Part shown: one piece after another, positions 1 to 7,930 of the stretch
Numbering within the stretch: the first letter of the stretch is position 1
How the letters are laid out: each line of letters opens with the position of its first letter
NCBI GenBank assembly: GCA_030262795.1
Contig: JAJSZO010000050.1
Location: forward strand, 1-13,792
DNA from: Deltaproteobacteria bacterium
GTDB taxonomy: Bacteria > Desulfobacterota > Desulfobacteria > Desulfobacterales > ETH-SRB1
Direction of reading: 5' to 3'
Length of the DNA stretch: 13,792 bases
The notes under the pieces: model-generated
The model's database searches: none
Seen by the model: only the letters and a program-made list of their open reading frames with translations
Told to the model about the DNA's origin: nothing
Position numbers and translations under genes: made by a program

Positions 1-126
1 TAGGGAGAACTTCTGTGATTAGGATTTTAGCAGATGAGTCTTCAATTTCTTCATTTTGGTCCCCATGAAATCCTTAGCGACGTTTTTTTCGCAAATTCTA
101 TTCCGACCCCGTATTGGAAAAAATAC

Positions 127-147
127 TTTTCGTTCAGGCACTAATTA
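127..147 (-). repeat. 21-bp arm of the inverted repeat flanking the apparatus genes
   Basis: Exact reverse complement of 11264-11284, containing GTTCAGGCACTA. It begins 8 bases beyond the secretin stop codon. The match ends sharply on both sides. The remaining bases 1-126 hold no convincing gene, and only a weak 5-bp stem at 111-126. Confidence 0.85.
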
Positions 148-154
148 ATTTTTC

Positions 155-1561
155 TCAATGATCATTTTCGGGCATAGTTTGTTGGAAGGGGAAAGCCTGC
201 TTCTTTAAAAGATCTTCCATTTTTTTAGTTTTTTCTATGGCTTTCCGGTTACCCTGGTTTTGCCTGGCGTAAAAGATTGTTGGAGTGATCAATATGATGA
301 GTTCGGACTTTGCCATGCCTCGAAATGTCCGTCCGAAAAGCAAGCCTAAACCTGGGATACTGCCCAGGCAGGGAATGCTGTCGTTCGTTTTTGTTTTTGC
401 ATCTTGGATCAATCCTCCGATAAAAACAGTCTCCCCGTTTTTGGCAAGCAGCCATGTGGAAACTGTAGTAGTGTTAACAACTGGGATTCCGTCTTCTTCA
501 AGCCTGGCTCCAGTGATGCTTGGTTGCACTTTGAGCAATATATTGCCGTCATCATTAATATAGGGAGTTATTTTTAATATAGTACCTGTATCTATGAATT
601 CTATACTATTGTAGATGATGCCATCAATAACCTTGGAGACTTTGTACCCCTGCTCTCCACCAACCTGCACACTGGCTTCTTCGTTGTGAATGGCCAGTAT
701 CTTGGGCGTAGAAAGTGTGTTGATCCTGGTTTTGGCTTGCAGGGCATCTATGGCGGCTGCAAACTGATGCCTGGACCCTGCAGCAGTTATGATGTTTGCA
801 AAAATACCGGCTCCTGCAGCAGACACAGGAGAAACCCCCCTCGCAGTAGCAGCCGTTGCGGAGCTAAAACCCCCTGTTCCGATTCTTACGTCGCCAAGTA
901 TCTGTCCCCAGTTAACGCCCATAGACATATCCTCGGTCAGAGTCACTTCCAGAATCCTGGCCTCAATCAGCACCTGTTTAGGCGCAGTGTCCCAGAAACT
1001 AATGATGGTTTCAATCTTCTTGATGTTTTCCGGGATGTCTTCCACTATAACGGTTTTGGTAGGCTCATGAATTTTGATCATTCGCATACCCGGGATGGCT
1101 TCCAGAATTTTCTGGACACTATCAATCTCGGCGTATTTGAGCTTGAATATCCGGAGCTGAAGATTTTCAGCCTGCGGATCAACAGCCTTCTTAGGCTTAT
1201 AAATATAATACACATCATCGTGTTTACGATAACTGAATCCACCCGCCAGGGTGATTGCATCCAGAGCTTTGTCCTGAGTCACCTGATGAAGATGCACTGA
1301 GATTTTACCGGATACACCCTGGGCCATTACGATGTTTATCTTATGTTTGATAGCAAAAGCCGAAAGGATCTTCCGGATATCGCTCTGATAAAAATTAAAA
1401 TTGAGCAACCCCTTAACCGGGTGACGCCGCTGTCTTGTTTTTTCCGGAATGACCGGGGAAGAAGAAACCTTGCCAAAGACGGTAGTATCCATTCCAACCT
1501 GTACCACCATGAGCACAATCAAAGCACAAGCTACTTTTTTAATAAGTAAAGTCATGAGCAT
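155..1561 (-). CDS. Secretin (GspD/PilQ/MshL family), short form
   Basis: 468 residues. A cleavable signal peptide (about 1-30, no lipobox) is followed by an STN/N0 domain (about 52-122) and one N1-like domain (about 135-192: LRIFKLKYAEIDSVQKIL, IIVEDIPENI-type ending). The C-terminal beta-barrel gate starts near 196 (QVLIEARILEVTLTEDMSMGVNWG). Family marks are VQVGGEQGYKV, TGTILKITPYI and the secretin signature ending SIPGLGLLFG (about 401-410). The basic 38-residue tail after residue 430 could bind a pilotin, but no pilotin gene is seen. With only one N1-like domain it is closer in size to MshL/PilQ-type than to classical GspD (about 650 residues). The ATG at 1561 or at 1555 could be the start. 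It is the last gene of the block. Confidence 0.92.
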   Translation of the reverse strand: MLMTLLIKKVACALIVLMVVQVGMDTTVFGKVSSSPVIPEKTRQRRHPVKGLLNFNFYQSDIRKILSAFAIKHKINIVMAQGVSGKISVHLHQVTQDKALDAITLAGGFSYRKHDDVYYIYKPKKAVDPQAENLQLRIFKLKYAEIDSVQKILEAIPGMRMIKIHEPTKTVIVEDIPENIKKIETIISFWDTAPKQVLIEARILEVTLTEDMSMGVNWGQILGDVRIGTGGFSSATAATARGVSPVSAAGAGIFANIITAAGSRHQFAAAIDALQAKTRINTLSTPKILAIHNEEASVQVGGEQGYKVSKVIDGIIYNSIEFIDTGTILKITPYINDDGNILLKVQPSITGARLEEDGIPVVNTTTVSTWLLAKNGETVFIGGLIQDAKTKTNDSIPCLGSIPGLGLLFGRTFRGMAKSELIILITPTIFYARQNQGNRKAIEKTKKMEDLLKKQAFPFQQTMPENDH

Positions 1562-1564
1562 CCT

Positions 1565-2062
1565 TCATTTTTTCTTATTGTTCAACACCTCCAGGATTTT
1601 TTGACGATTGCCTGAAGCTAAAAACACCCTGTTTCCGACAATTTTGACCACTTTATAATTAGCAATAACGTCACCCACGCGAACGAATTGATCATTGATG
1701 ATGGCAATGGGAATCCCGCCGCCGACAATCGTGCCTTTTAGCTTCAAGGACAAAACCGGCGTTGTTGACGGTGCTTGCTTTGTGGATTGAATGGCTGCCT
1801 TAGATTTCAAAGGCGCAAAGATATCTCTAATATAGATACTCAAGGGCTCATTTACGGGCAATGCATGCATGGAGTTTTTTTGTGGTTTATTAATTTCAAC
1901 CAAAGCAATATCAAATTGAGCAGACCCGGCCGCAGGCAGGTTGTGATCGGCATCAAATATTGACTTGTTGTGTATAAATCGGAAGTATCCCATGATCACC
2001 AGTACCAGCGACAGCCCAATAACGATATAGATTTGTATTGGTTTGTTTTTCTTTTCCGGCAT
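1565..2062 (-). CDS. PilP/GspC-like secretin-coupling protein
   Basis: 165 residues. One N-terminal membrane segment (about 10-28), a proline-rich periplasmic linker, and a compact C-terminal domain (about 103-160: LSLKLKGTIVGGGIPIAIIND, then a strand pattern ending RVFLASGNRQKILEV). This is the HR-domain-like fold of GspC and PilP that binds the secretin N0 domain. There is no lipobox, which PilP usually has, and the membrane anchor is instead like GspC. No PDZ domain is present. It abuts the secretin gene by 3 bases, consistent with that partnership. PilP or GspC identity cannot be separated from the sequence alone. Confidence 0.8.
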   Translation of the reverse strand: MPEKKNKPIQIYIVIGLSLVLVIMGYFRFIHNKSIFDADHNLPAAGSAQFDIALVEINKPQKNSMHALPVNEPLSIYIRDIFAPLKSKAAIQSTKQAPSTTPVLSLKLKGTIVGGGIPIAIINDQFVRVGDVIANYKVVKIVGNRVFLASGNRQKILEVLNNKKK

Positions 2063-2631
2063 TAAATAATGTCTCTCAACATTTTTTCCATTATTGTTCC
2101 TGAACGCTCAAAAACACTGATCGTTAAATCAACGCGGCAGAGCTTGTCGCGGTCGGGTTTGGAGATAATCATTTTTTTCATTACCAGTACACGGTTCATC
2201 GTCTCAAAATCGTAGAGCAGATGATAGATATCGGCAAAGGCGCCTTTAAACATAAGATGGATCGGAATTCTAGTATAGCGTATCTCTTTTACTGTTGGTA
2301 GAGGCTTAAGACTGATCAGAGCAATATTTCTTTTCTTTATCAAAGAATCAAGTTGCTTCAGGAACTTTCCGAGCTGTGCTGTTTCCGGAATGCGCTCATT
2401 TAAAGTTTCTAATTCTTTTCGTTTATCATTCCAGGCTTTCTTAAACTCATGGAAGCTCATTTCGGCCAGGTTCAGATCAGTTGATTTTTTGGAAATGAGA
2501 TCATTTTCTTGCCTGATACGTCTTTCCTGTTTGACTACACTCATTGCTGCCAAATAGCCGCATATAAGTGAAACAATAACTACAATGACAAGGCAGATCC
2601 GATCCGTTTTTTTCATACTGAGCGTCATCAC
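2062..2631 (-). CDS. pilO: PilO-like inner-membrane platform protein
   Basis: 189 residues from a GTG at 2631; the next codon is ATG (2628) and either could be used, with AAGGG 7-10 bases upstream. One membrane segment (about 12-31), a charged coiled coil (about 35-75) and a periplasmic domain containing LGKFLKQLDSLIKKRNIAL and IPIHLMFKGAFADIYHLLYDFETMNRVLVM, the typical PilO core. It follows pilN by 12 bases and overlaps the next gene as TAATG. It would form the PilN-PilO heterodimer that links the platform to the PilP-like protein. Confidence 0.88.
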   Translation of the reverse strand: MMTLSMKKTDRICLVIVVIVSLICGYLAAMSVVKQERRIRQENDLISKKSTDLNLAEMSFHEFKKAWNDKRKELETLNERIPETAQLGKFLKQLDSLIKKRNIALISLKPLPTVKEIRYTRIPIHLMFKGAFADIYHLLYDFETMNRVLVMKKMIISKPDRDKLCRVDLTISVFERSGTIMEKMLRDII

Positions 2632-2643
2632 CGCTTTTCCCTT

Positions 2644-3225
2644 CTATAAACAATTGCACTCAATCTCAAATTGGATCACCTTCACTTTCTTAACTTTATT
2701 CTGATCCGACAGCGCTATTGTGCTTTCTCTTGCATATTTCAAAAAAATTGACGTAAACATAGGCTCACACGAAAGCCGATCTATAAAATCCCCTAGTTTA
2801 TTGTTGGAAAAAGAAAAGCCTGTCAGTTTCATATTGGCATTGTCTTCTCCGTCATTTTTACTGTCTAATACAAATTGCGTAAGCCAGGTATATTCATTCA
2901 TAAGGGTAGCCAACTTCAAGAGTACGATAGTATAAGGCTTATTCTTTGTTATTGTTTTAATAAGACTTTGCTGCTGATCAAGTTTTTTCAATTCTTCTTG
3001 AATCTGATTAATTTTTTCAATTTTTGTGCCCAGTTTAATGTGTATTTCTTTCAGATTCGTCATGGCACGGTTTTTAGTTAGGACGGCACGCGTGTAGTAT
3101 TGATAAAATCCAAAGATCAGGGAGATTGAAAGAATCATGCAGCCACTCCAGAAGCTAAGTCGCCGGAACAAATGCCGGCGAGACAGGATATCCGGGGGAA
3201 TCAAATTGATTTCTCTTAAAGCCAT
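2644..3225 (-). CDS. pilN: PilN-like inner-membrane platform protein
   Basis: 193 residues. The cytoplasmic tail carries REINLIPPD (residues 4-12), the conserved INLxP motif that sits in the PilM groove. One membrane segment (about 23-43) is followed by a coiled coil (about 55-92) and a periplasmic ferredoxin-like domain. The start at 3225 lies inside the end of pilM and has AAGG about 5 bases upstream. The C-terminus ECNCL is unusual in having two Cys. Expected to dimerise with PilO. Confidence 0.88.
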   Translation of the reverse strand: MALREINLIPPDILSRRHLFRRLSFWSGCMILSISLIFGFYQYYTRAVLTKNRAMTNLKEIHIKLGTKIEKINQIQEELKKLDQQQSLIKTITKNKPYTIVLLKLATLMNEYTWLTQFVLDSKNDGEDNANMKLTGFSFSNNKLGDFIDRLSCEPMFTSIFLKYARESTIALSDQNKVKKVKVIQFEIECNCL

Positions 3226-4325
3226 GATACCTTTTTCATCGCCAGACCCAGTGCCAGAGCAAATGTAGCGCCTTCGGATATATCTGGCAACATGGCGCTA
3301 TCTAAAAGGGTCATTTTGTTCACAGGATCTATCAGTTTTGTCGGTATGTTAAGTTGGTTTTCAATATATTTGTCCAGATGTCGGATTAAGCTTGCCTGAC
3401 CGGAGATATAGATGCTTTTAAAAACCACATTTTGTTTTTCAGATCTTATATAGGCGATAATTTTGTGAAACTCATGAATCAATTCTTCAATAAGAGGCAT
3501 TATGGTCTGATAAATAGCCCGGGATATATCATTTATTTCAATATCTTCAGTAAGATTTGCGCTCTTATTGCGGTTTTGATGATTTTTATGGGCAAGTCCA
3601 TACTTTCTGAGAAGAATTTCAGCTTTATTTTCATTGTTGGCAAGTCCAAGGTTTGCCAGTAACTTTCTTACAAGAATTTCAATTCCCCATGGGATATAAC
3701 GATAAGCAAGAATGCATTCTCTGCTTACAATTGAAAGCAGGGTTTGTGTGTAACCGATATGTAACAAAAGAATCGGATTGTGAGTTGGATTGTAAAGATA
3801 ATTATGCAGGCGTATTAATGAAGAAATATCAAAATCGACAGCTTCTACAATCAGACCGACTTTTTTCAGTATAAGTAGATATTGTTTTATATCATCCCTG
3901 CGGACCGCAATTATGGTTACTTTGTGCCAATTGTTGCTATCGGATGACGGAGATACAATCGACGGATAATCTATGACGGCTTCCTCCATGGGAAATGGAA
4001 GGTATTCTTTTGACTCGCGAAGAATGACTTCTTCCGAAGTTTCTGATTTGCCGACTTGAAAACGCATGGGAAAGCTCACGATATTTTGGTGGGGAATGTG
4101 GAGAACAACTCTTTTTCCGACAAACCGTTTGCTTTTTACAATATTTTTTAACAAGGGCACCAAAACATCACTTCTATCAGGCACGTCCCCGGCCCCATCA
4201 TCAAGTTCTTGATGCATCAATCCCCTGACAGCAAAACCCTGCCGGATGTGTTTAAGCTGGGCAGCGTATATATGCTGAGCGCCGATATCAATGCCTATGG
4301 GGTATTTGAAGTTAAAGTTAAACAT
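3216..4325 (-). CDS. pilM: PilM-like actin-fold ATPase of the assembly platform
   Basis: 369 residues. YPIGIDIGAQHIYAAQL near the N-terminus is the PilM phosphate-1 loop (GIDIGxxxI), followed by a strand rich in hydrophobics. Later regions VVLHIPHQNIVSFPMRF, EEVILRESKEYLPFPMEEAVIDY, LLLHIGYTQTLLSIV and IYISGQASLIRHLDKYIENQL match the PilM/MshI/GspL-cytoplasmic order (phosphate-2 and adenosine motifs). It is cytoplasmic and docks to the inner membrane by binding the N-terminal tail of PilN, whose gene overlaps it by 10 bases. The presence of separate pilM and pilN genes rather than one gspL is pilus-like. Confidence 0.92.
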   Translation of the reverse strand: MFNFNFKYPIGIDIGAQHIYAAQLKHIRQGFAVRGLMHQELDDGAGDVPDRSDVLVPLLKNIVKSKRFVGKRVVLHIPHQNIVSFPMRFQVGKSETSEEVILRESKEYLPFPMEEAVIDYPSIVSPSSDSNNWHKVTIIAVRRDDIKQYLLILKKVGLIVEAVDFDISSLIRLHNYLYNPTHNPILLLHIGYTQTLLSIVSRECILAYRYIPWGIEILVRKLLANLGLANNENKAEILLRKYGLAHKNHQNRNKSANLTEDIEINDISRAIYQTIMPLIEELIHEFHKIIAYIRSEKQNVVFKSIYISGQASLIRHLDKYIENQLNIPTKLIDPVNKMTLLDSAMLPDISEGATFALALGLAMKKVSWL

Positions 4326-4343
4326 TAAAGTTTCCCGAATGAA

Positions 4344-4745
4344 TTATTCTACTATCAATTGGCGGAATACATATAAAACATAACTTTGATGAACAACGTT
4401 TTTTCCAACTGCACCGACAGTGGCAACGGTGGCAAAGGTGGTATCTGTGTGCCTGCGAACTTTATAGCCATATCGTCCATTTCCCAACGTGTGCATATAG
4501 TAGCTGTCATCTGCAGCCGGGAAATTGGAATCATTGAGTAGTCGCCACATGGCGTGGTTAGCAGCGGATTCCGCCAGATAATGGGCCTGCATGCTGTTGC
4601 CCCGGGTCATGGTAGCCAACATCCCTGTGCCCGCCTTAAAAAGGAGAGTAAATGCCAGCGTAGATATAATAGCAAGCAGAACTAAAATGGCAACGTATGC
4701 CATACCGGCATCTTTTCTGCTGCCCCTGGTATGACGCTGTAACAT
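4344..4745 (-). CDS. Minor pseudopilin-like protein, PilX/GspK N-terminal type
   Basis: 133 residues. RKDAG then MAYVAILVLLAIISTLAFTLLF gives likely cleavage after G14. The mature +5 residue is Ala, not Glu; absence of Glu5 is a known trait of GspK and some PilX-like subunits that sit at the filament tip. The following QAHYLAESAANHAMWRL helix is typical of PilX_N/GspK proteins. The protein is much shorter than classical GspK (about 300 residues) and lacks its large alpha-helical domain, so PilX or MshP is an equally fair comparison. It lies 2 bases after gspJ and 18 bases before pilM. Confidence 0.78.
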   Translation of the reverse strand: MLQRHTRGSRKDAGMAYVAILVLLAIISTLAFTLLFKAGTGMLATMTRGNSMQAHYLAESAANHAMWRLLNDSNFPAADDSYYMHTLGNGRYGYKVRRHTDTTFATVATVGAVGKNVVHQSYVLYVFRQLIVE

Positions 4746-4747
4746 TC

Positions 4748-5635
4748 TCAGCGCACCCGCTTGCCGGTTTTCTGGAGCGTGTTTCTGGGATACACATATT
4801 CGGAAAACACGACATTTTCCCCATCATCGCCTGTGAGCGTAAGATCAATCTTGATCCAAAAGATGATGCTCTCCAGAACTGTGGCGTTGCAAGTATATGT
4901 AACCTGAAAGGAGGTAACGTGGGTTGAAAGAATAATTGATTGACCTGTGTCTGAAAATATTTCCCGAAGGGTATTTGTGCTGCTGTCAAAGGAGTAGATG
5001 AGAGGATTAAGAGAATCCTCATCTATCAGGCCGTCTTCATCATCATCCCATTTTGAATCCTCATCCACATTTCCATCACCATCATCATCTATGCCTGCAA
5101 TGCCCGGTGCATTGTCGCTATTAGTATCCCGAGGAAGATCTTCGTCAATGTTTCCATCACTATCGTTATCAATGCCGTCAAGTCTGTCTTCGTTTGCCTT
5201 CCCATCTTCATCATCATCTCCGTTATCAAACTCTTCATCAATAGCTCCGTTGCCATCGTCGTCAATATTGAAGATCCCACTATAACCGTCGTTATTCATA
5301 TCGTTTCCAGTATCTTCGTCGATTTTTGGAAACAAAGAATCGTCAAAGTAATAATCATTATCGTCATTGACGAATCCCGAAAAGGCCAGGATATCATTCC
5401 TTATTGGGGTGTGACTATTGGGGATAAGAAGGTAGGTACAACGCCTCACCCCGCAGGTCATGCGCTCCATGGCCAGCAGACCTTCATGATAAAGCATGGA
5501 CCGGGCATAAGCCACTCTGTAGGTATCAAGACAGGTGGAAAACAAAGGAGTGGCAACAACGGCAATAATGCCCATAATCGTGAAGCTCACAAGCAGTTCA
5601 ACCATGCTCAATCCTTTTTCGCCGAGCTGTCTCAT
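4748..5635 (-). CDS. gspJ: Minor pseudopilin, GspJ type, with large DxDxDG calcium-loop insertion
   Basis: 295 residues, longer than the roughly 200 usual for GspJ. The N-terminus EKG/LSMVELLVSFTIMGIIAVVA has cleavage after G8 and Glu13 at +5. Residues about 90-208 are extremely acidic and hold five DxDx[DN]Gxx[DN] loops starting at D125, D140, D156, D183 and D197, plus a weaker NDMNNDG at 111-117. These resemble EF-hand-loop or thrombospondin type 3 calcium repeats. A beta-rich domain resumes at about 211 (LIYSFDSSTNTLREIF) with TSFQVTYTCN and later strands, so the insertion lies between the helix and the C-terminal sheet. ATGA overlap with gspI; 2 bases before the GspK-like gene. Prepilin identity is clear; the J label rests on order and size. 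Confidence 0.85.
   Translation of the reverse strand: MRQLGEKGLSMVELLVSFTIMGIIAVVATPLFSTCLDTYRVAYARSMLYHEGLLAMERMTCGVRRCTYLLIPNSHTPIRNDILAFSGFVNDDNDYYFDDSLFPKIDEDTGNDMNNDGYSGIFNIDDDGNGAIDEEFDNGDDDEDGKANEDRLDGIDNDSDGNIDEDLPRDTNSDNAPGIAGIDDDGDGNVDEDSKWDDDEDGLIDEDSLNPLIYSFDSSTNTLREIFSDTGQSIILSTHVTSFQVTYTCNATVLESIIFWIKIDLTLTGDDGENVVFSEYVYPRNTLQKTGKRVR
5012..5368 (-). repeat. DNA encoding the acidic DxDxDG repeat block of the GspJ-like protein
   Basis: In this stretch (plus strand) ATC/TCATC-rich runs encode the Asp-rich loops. Five protein repeats start 14-27 residues apart (D125, D140, D156, D183, D197) with the pattern DxDx[DN]G followed three residues later by D or N. The DNA units are not identical, so this is an established protein repeat rather than a recent slippage expansion. 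Confidence 0.8.
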
Positions 5636-6045
5636 ATTTTACCCACCTTACCTTCGTGATCAACCACGATGGTGGTAAGTGACCGGCCGAATACTGATAC
5701 CGTAATCTTCCTTGCGCTTGGCTCCGGATTTGAATCGCCGTTCAGATCTACTGGCGTTACGCTCCATTCAATAGTATAATCGTTTCCTCTGACAGTGACT
5801 GACTCTGTGCCGGGGATAATCCGGTTAAACGGCAAACCTATAAGCTTTTCCATCTGCCCGCGGAGATGGCTGTCAAGCAGCATACGGTCAGCCTGAACTT
5901 CAAGTGACCGGAGTCCGGATATATACGGGGCTGAAATCCCGGCGGCTATAAGTCCAAGGATAGCCACGGAAAGGAGCGCTTCGACAAGTGTAAAGCCCTT
6001 ACACGTTTTTAACAGGTTTGCCACTTTATTGCTTCCCTGACACAA
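5632..6045 (-). CDS. gspI: Minor pseudopilin, GspI type
   Basis: 137 residues if begun at the TTG at 6045, but the GTG at 6024 (130 residues) is the better start: AGGGA lies about 9 bases upstream of it, while the TTG has no ribosome site. The leader would then be 10 residues (ending TCKG), followed by FTLVEALLSVAILGLIAAGI with Glu at +5. The short C-terminal domain contains YTIEWSVTPVDLNGDSNP and a final KITVSVFG strand, the size and pattern expected of GspI/PilV-like subunits. Its stop overlaps the next gene as ATGA. It would join the tip complex with the H, J and K subunits. Confidence 0.85.
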   Translation of the reverse strand: MCQGSNKVANLLKTCKGFTLVEALLSVAILGLIAAGISAPYISGLRSLEVQADRMLLDSHLRGQMEKLIGLPFNRIIPGTESVTVRGNDYTIEWSVTPVDLNGDSNPEPSARKITVSVFGRSLTTIVVDHEGKVGKI

Positions 6046-6077
6046 AAGTTAATTTTACTTGCTTTTTGTTGCGCCTT

Positions 6078-6091
6078 CAACCATCCAATCA
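6078..6091. repeat. 14-base match to the octamer repeat at 9137-9150
   Basis: CAACCATCCAATCA is identical at 6078-6091 and 9137-9150. Here it includes the gspH stop codon (6089-6091) and part of the short gspH-gspI gap, so it appears to be a fragment of the same repeat family placed at another gene end. Confidence 0.6.
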
Positions 6092-6694
6092 ACAATCGCT
6101 CAGGGTAACTTTTCCTGCCAGTGAATCCAAAGCAACGACGATCTGCCTGTCGCCCATGTCCAGGGTAACCATGCCGCCATCCGAAGGGGCTCCCAGCGTA
6201 TCGAATTCAACAAAATTACTTGCGCCGAAAGCAACAGCGGTAATATCAATGCCACTGAATCGGCTTTCATCCGGCAGGCTGATACTATAATCAACGCCCC
6301 GGTTCATGGGACGTTCCATGAACGCAAAGTCTCCCCCTTCCACATCGTTTTCATCCAGTTCGCTTTCACTGCCCAGCAGGTCGATGCTGATCGAAAACCT
6401 TTCCACAACAATCGTGTCCAGGGCGGCATCTATGGTTACCCTGGTACGAGAACCCGAAGTTGCCGCAGTCATCTGTGCAAACTCAAGCGCTGTGACAACC
6501 TCCTCGGCTGCTCCGGAAAGCCGTGCATCATTCAACCCGGAATTTAGAACCGGAGTAGCAGCCATTACCATAATGCCCAGCATCAACACGACAATCAGAA
6601 GTTCCATAAGCGTATAACCTGCCGGAAGCCGCAAGTTTAATCCGTTATTCATAACAGGCAAATCAGGAATGCAAAAAACCTGATCCTCTAACAT
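6089..6694 (-). CDS. gspH: Minor pseudopilin, GspH/FimT type
   Basis: 201 residues. PAG then YTLMELLIVVLMLGIMVMAA gives cleavage after G26 and Glu31 at +5. The tyrosine at +1 is less common than Phe or Met. The annotated leader is 26 residues; starting at Met15 (6652) would give a more typical 12-residue leader, but neither start has a clear ribosome site. The 6694 ATG directly abuts the gspG stop (TAAATG), favouring coupling. After the helix comes a beta-rich domain (TRVTIDAALDTIVVERF and later strands) ending in a C-terminal DSLAGKVTLS strand, in keeping with GspH. The stop codon falls inside a short repeat shared with the gspE-gspF gap. Confidence 0.85.
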   Translation of the reverse strand: MLEDQVFCIPDLPVMNNGLNLRLPAGYTLMELLIVVLMLGIMVMAATPVLNSGLNDARLSGAAEEVVTALEFAQMTAATSGSRTRVTIDAALDTIVVERFSISIDLLGSESELDENDVEGGDFAFMERPMNRGVDYSISLPDESRFSGIDITAVAFGASNFVEFDTLGAPSDGGMVTLDMGDRQIVVALDSLAGKVTLSDC

Positions 6695-7255
6695 TTAATA
6701 ATCATCATGGTCGGTACTATCGTTTGCAATAAAAACACCTGTTTTCACATAGAACTTCCATGCAGTGTCGTCAGTAGGGGCTGCGGTCCTGGTAGTAACG
6801 TTGGTTACAGTGATATCACAAGTAAGATCGCTCATGTTGGTAAAGGGATTTTTCGGTAATGTTGCCGTCTTTATGTACGGTCCATAGAGGGTTCCGGTCA
6901 AGTCCTCGCTATCGCCGGCAGCTTTACCGGATACCTCTGTATATGTTACAAGCTGGGCAATAAATGCGGTTGCAGCGGCACCAACAGTCGCTGTTGCGCC
7001 TTCTCCATCCGTATTATCTATAGCTCCCGGATATGTCTGGTTGTGCTGATGATAGTAAAGTTCTATAGCGTTTCGCATGGTATTCAGGTTGGTTTGTAAA
7101 GTTGCTAACTTGGCGTCCTCTGTTGAAACAGTGATTTGCGGAATGATAATCATAGCCAGAATTCCGAGCACTATAACCACAATCAGCATCTCTATCAAGG
7201 TAAATCCGGTCTGGTTTTTCAATGCCGCTTCCTTATTTTTCAATTTTGTTTTCAT
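6695..7255 (-). CDS. gspG: Major pseudopilin-like prepilin, GspG type
   Basis: 186 residues. A basic 17-residue leader ends QTG, followed by FTLIEMLIVVIVLGILAMI, a canonical class III signal: cleavage after G17, Phe at +1 (to be N-methylated) and Glu22 at +5. The hydrophobic helix is followed by an N-rich helix and a C-terminal domain with YGPYIKTATLPKNPF, resembling the LPxNPF loop of GspG-like subunits, and a short acidic tail HDDY. First of five prepilin genes and therefore the likely major filament subunit. An AGGA element lies about 12 bases upstream of the ATG. The 81-base gap from the Uma2 gene could hold a promoter, but none is obvious. It could equally be called an MshA-like pilin. 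Confidence 0.88.
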   Translation of the reverse strand: MKTKLKNKEAALKNQTGFTLIEMLIVVIVLGILAMIIIPQITVSTEDAKLATLQTNLNTMRNAIELYYHQHNQTYPGAIDNTDGEGATATVGAAATAFIAQLVTYTEVSGKAAGDSEDLTGTLYGPYIKTATLPKNPFTNMSDLTCDITVTNVTTRTAAPTDDTAWKFYVKTGVFIANDSTDHDDY

Positions 7256-7336
7256 GATTCAATTTTTTCCTGTTAAAGTCTTCCACGTTCCTAACTGGTT
7301 GAATTTACAGATTGTCTCGTTTTAGGTTGGTAGCTC

Positions 7337-7912
7337 CTATTCTTTAAAAACAGACTTCAAGTCAACTTCAAATCCATCTAAAATACCAACCCTGATTTTA
7401 TCTTCATCAAAATAGATATCAGGTTTTCGATATTTTGCATCTTGTTCCAACATAAAAACCATAACGGTTTTGTCCTCAGGGTGAACTATCCAGTATTCTT
7501 TTACTTTAACCCTTTCATAAAGAAAAAACTTTTCTCTCATATCTTTGTGAATAGTAGAAGGTGATAATATCTCTATAATTAAATCCGGAACTCCTCTACA
7601 ACCCTTATCATCTAATTTTGATTTATCGCATATAACAAGAATATCAGGCTGCACAACAGTTATTATCTCATTATCACTTTCATTCGATTCGGGTAAACGA
7701 ACATCAAATGGCGCATTGTAAACCTCACATTTTTTTCCGAACAGAAATGTATTGAATATTGTTAGCAATTCCCTTGAGATTTTTTGATGTGTTCTTGATG
7801 GAGCTGGCGTCATATCATAAGCAATTCCGTTTATCAATTCCCATCTTTCGTCATCCGGCCAGTTAAGATAATCCTCATAAGTATATTCGCTTTCTCTCAT
7901 AACGTTACGCAC
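7337..7912 (-). CDS. Uma2 family (DUF820) PD-(D/E)XK endonuclease-like protein
   Basis: 191 residues from a GTG at 7912, but more likely 187 from the ATG at 7900, which has AAGAAG about 10 bases upstream; the same purines are too close to the GTG. Family landmarks are the N-terminal YEDYLNWPDDERWELINGI segment, APFDVRLP, QPDILVICD (D90) and VPDLIIEILSPST (E114), then the EYWIVHPEDKTV strand. D90 and E114 are plausible metal-site residues of the nuclease fold. Uma2 proteins are common, often in many copies, and their biological role is poorly known. Nothing links them to secretion. The gene interrupts the gspF-pilin order and appears more AT-rich than the pilin genes after it, so acquisition by transfer is plausible. 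Confidence 0.85.
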   Translation of the reverse strand: MRNVMRESEYTYEDYLNWPDDERWELINGIAYDMTPAPSRTHQKISRELLTIFNTFLFGKKCEVYNAPFDVRLPESNESDNEIITVVQPDILVICDKSKLDDKGCRGVPDLIIEILSPSTIHKDMREKFFLYERVKVKEYWIVHPEDKTVMVFMLEQDAKYRKPDIYFDEDKIRVGILDGFEVDLKSVFKE

Positions 7913-7930
7913 TTCTTTTTAACTTTTACC

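Noticed and set aside
111..126. Small stem (GTATT/AATAC) followed by TTTT on the plus strand as a terminator
   Set aside because: Only five AT-rich pairs, and in the wrong direction to end the secretin transcript; too weak to call.
65..148. 27-codon plus-strand open frame across the left arm of the inverted repeat
   Set aside because: No ribosome site, no recognisable product, and its end is encoded by the repeat itself.
686..1300. 204-residue open frame on the plus strand inside the secretin gene
   Set aside because: It is antisense to a clear secretin domain, has no recognisable motif and no ribosome site; a shadow frame.
4998..5285. Serine-rich open frame on the plus strand
   Set aside because: It is the antisense of the Asp-rich repeat block of the GspJ-like gene; GAT/GAC-rich coding gives TCA/TCT-rich frames on the other strand. 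The minus-strand frame has a real prepilin start and fold.
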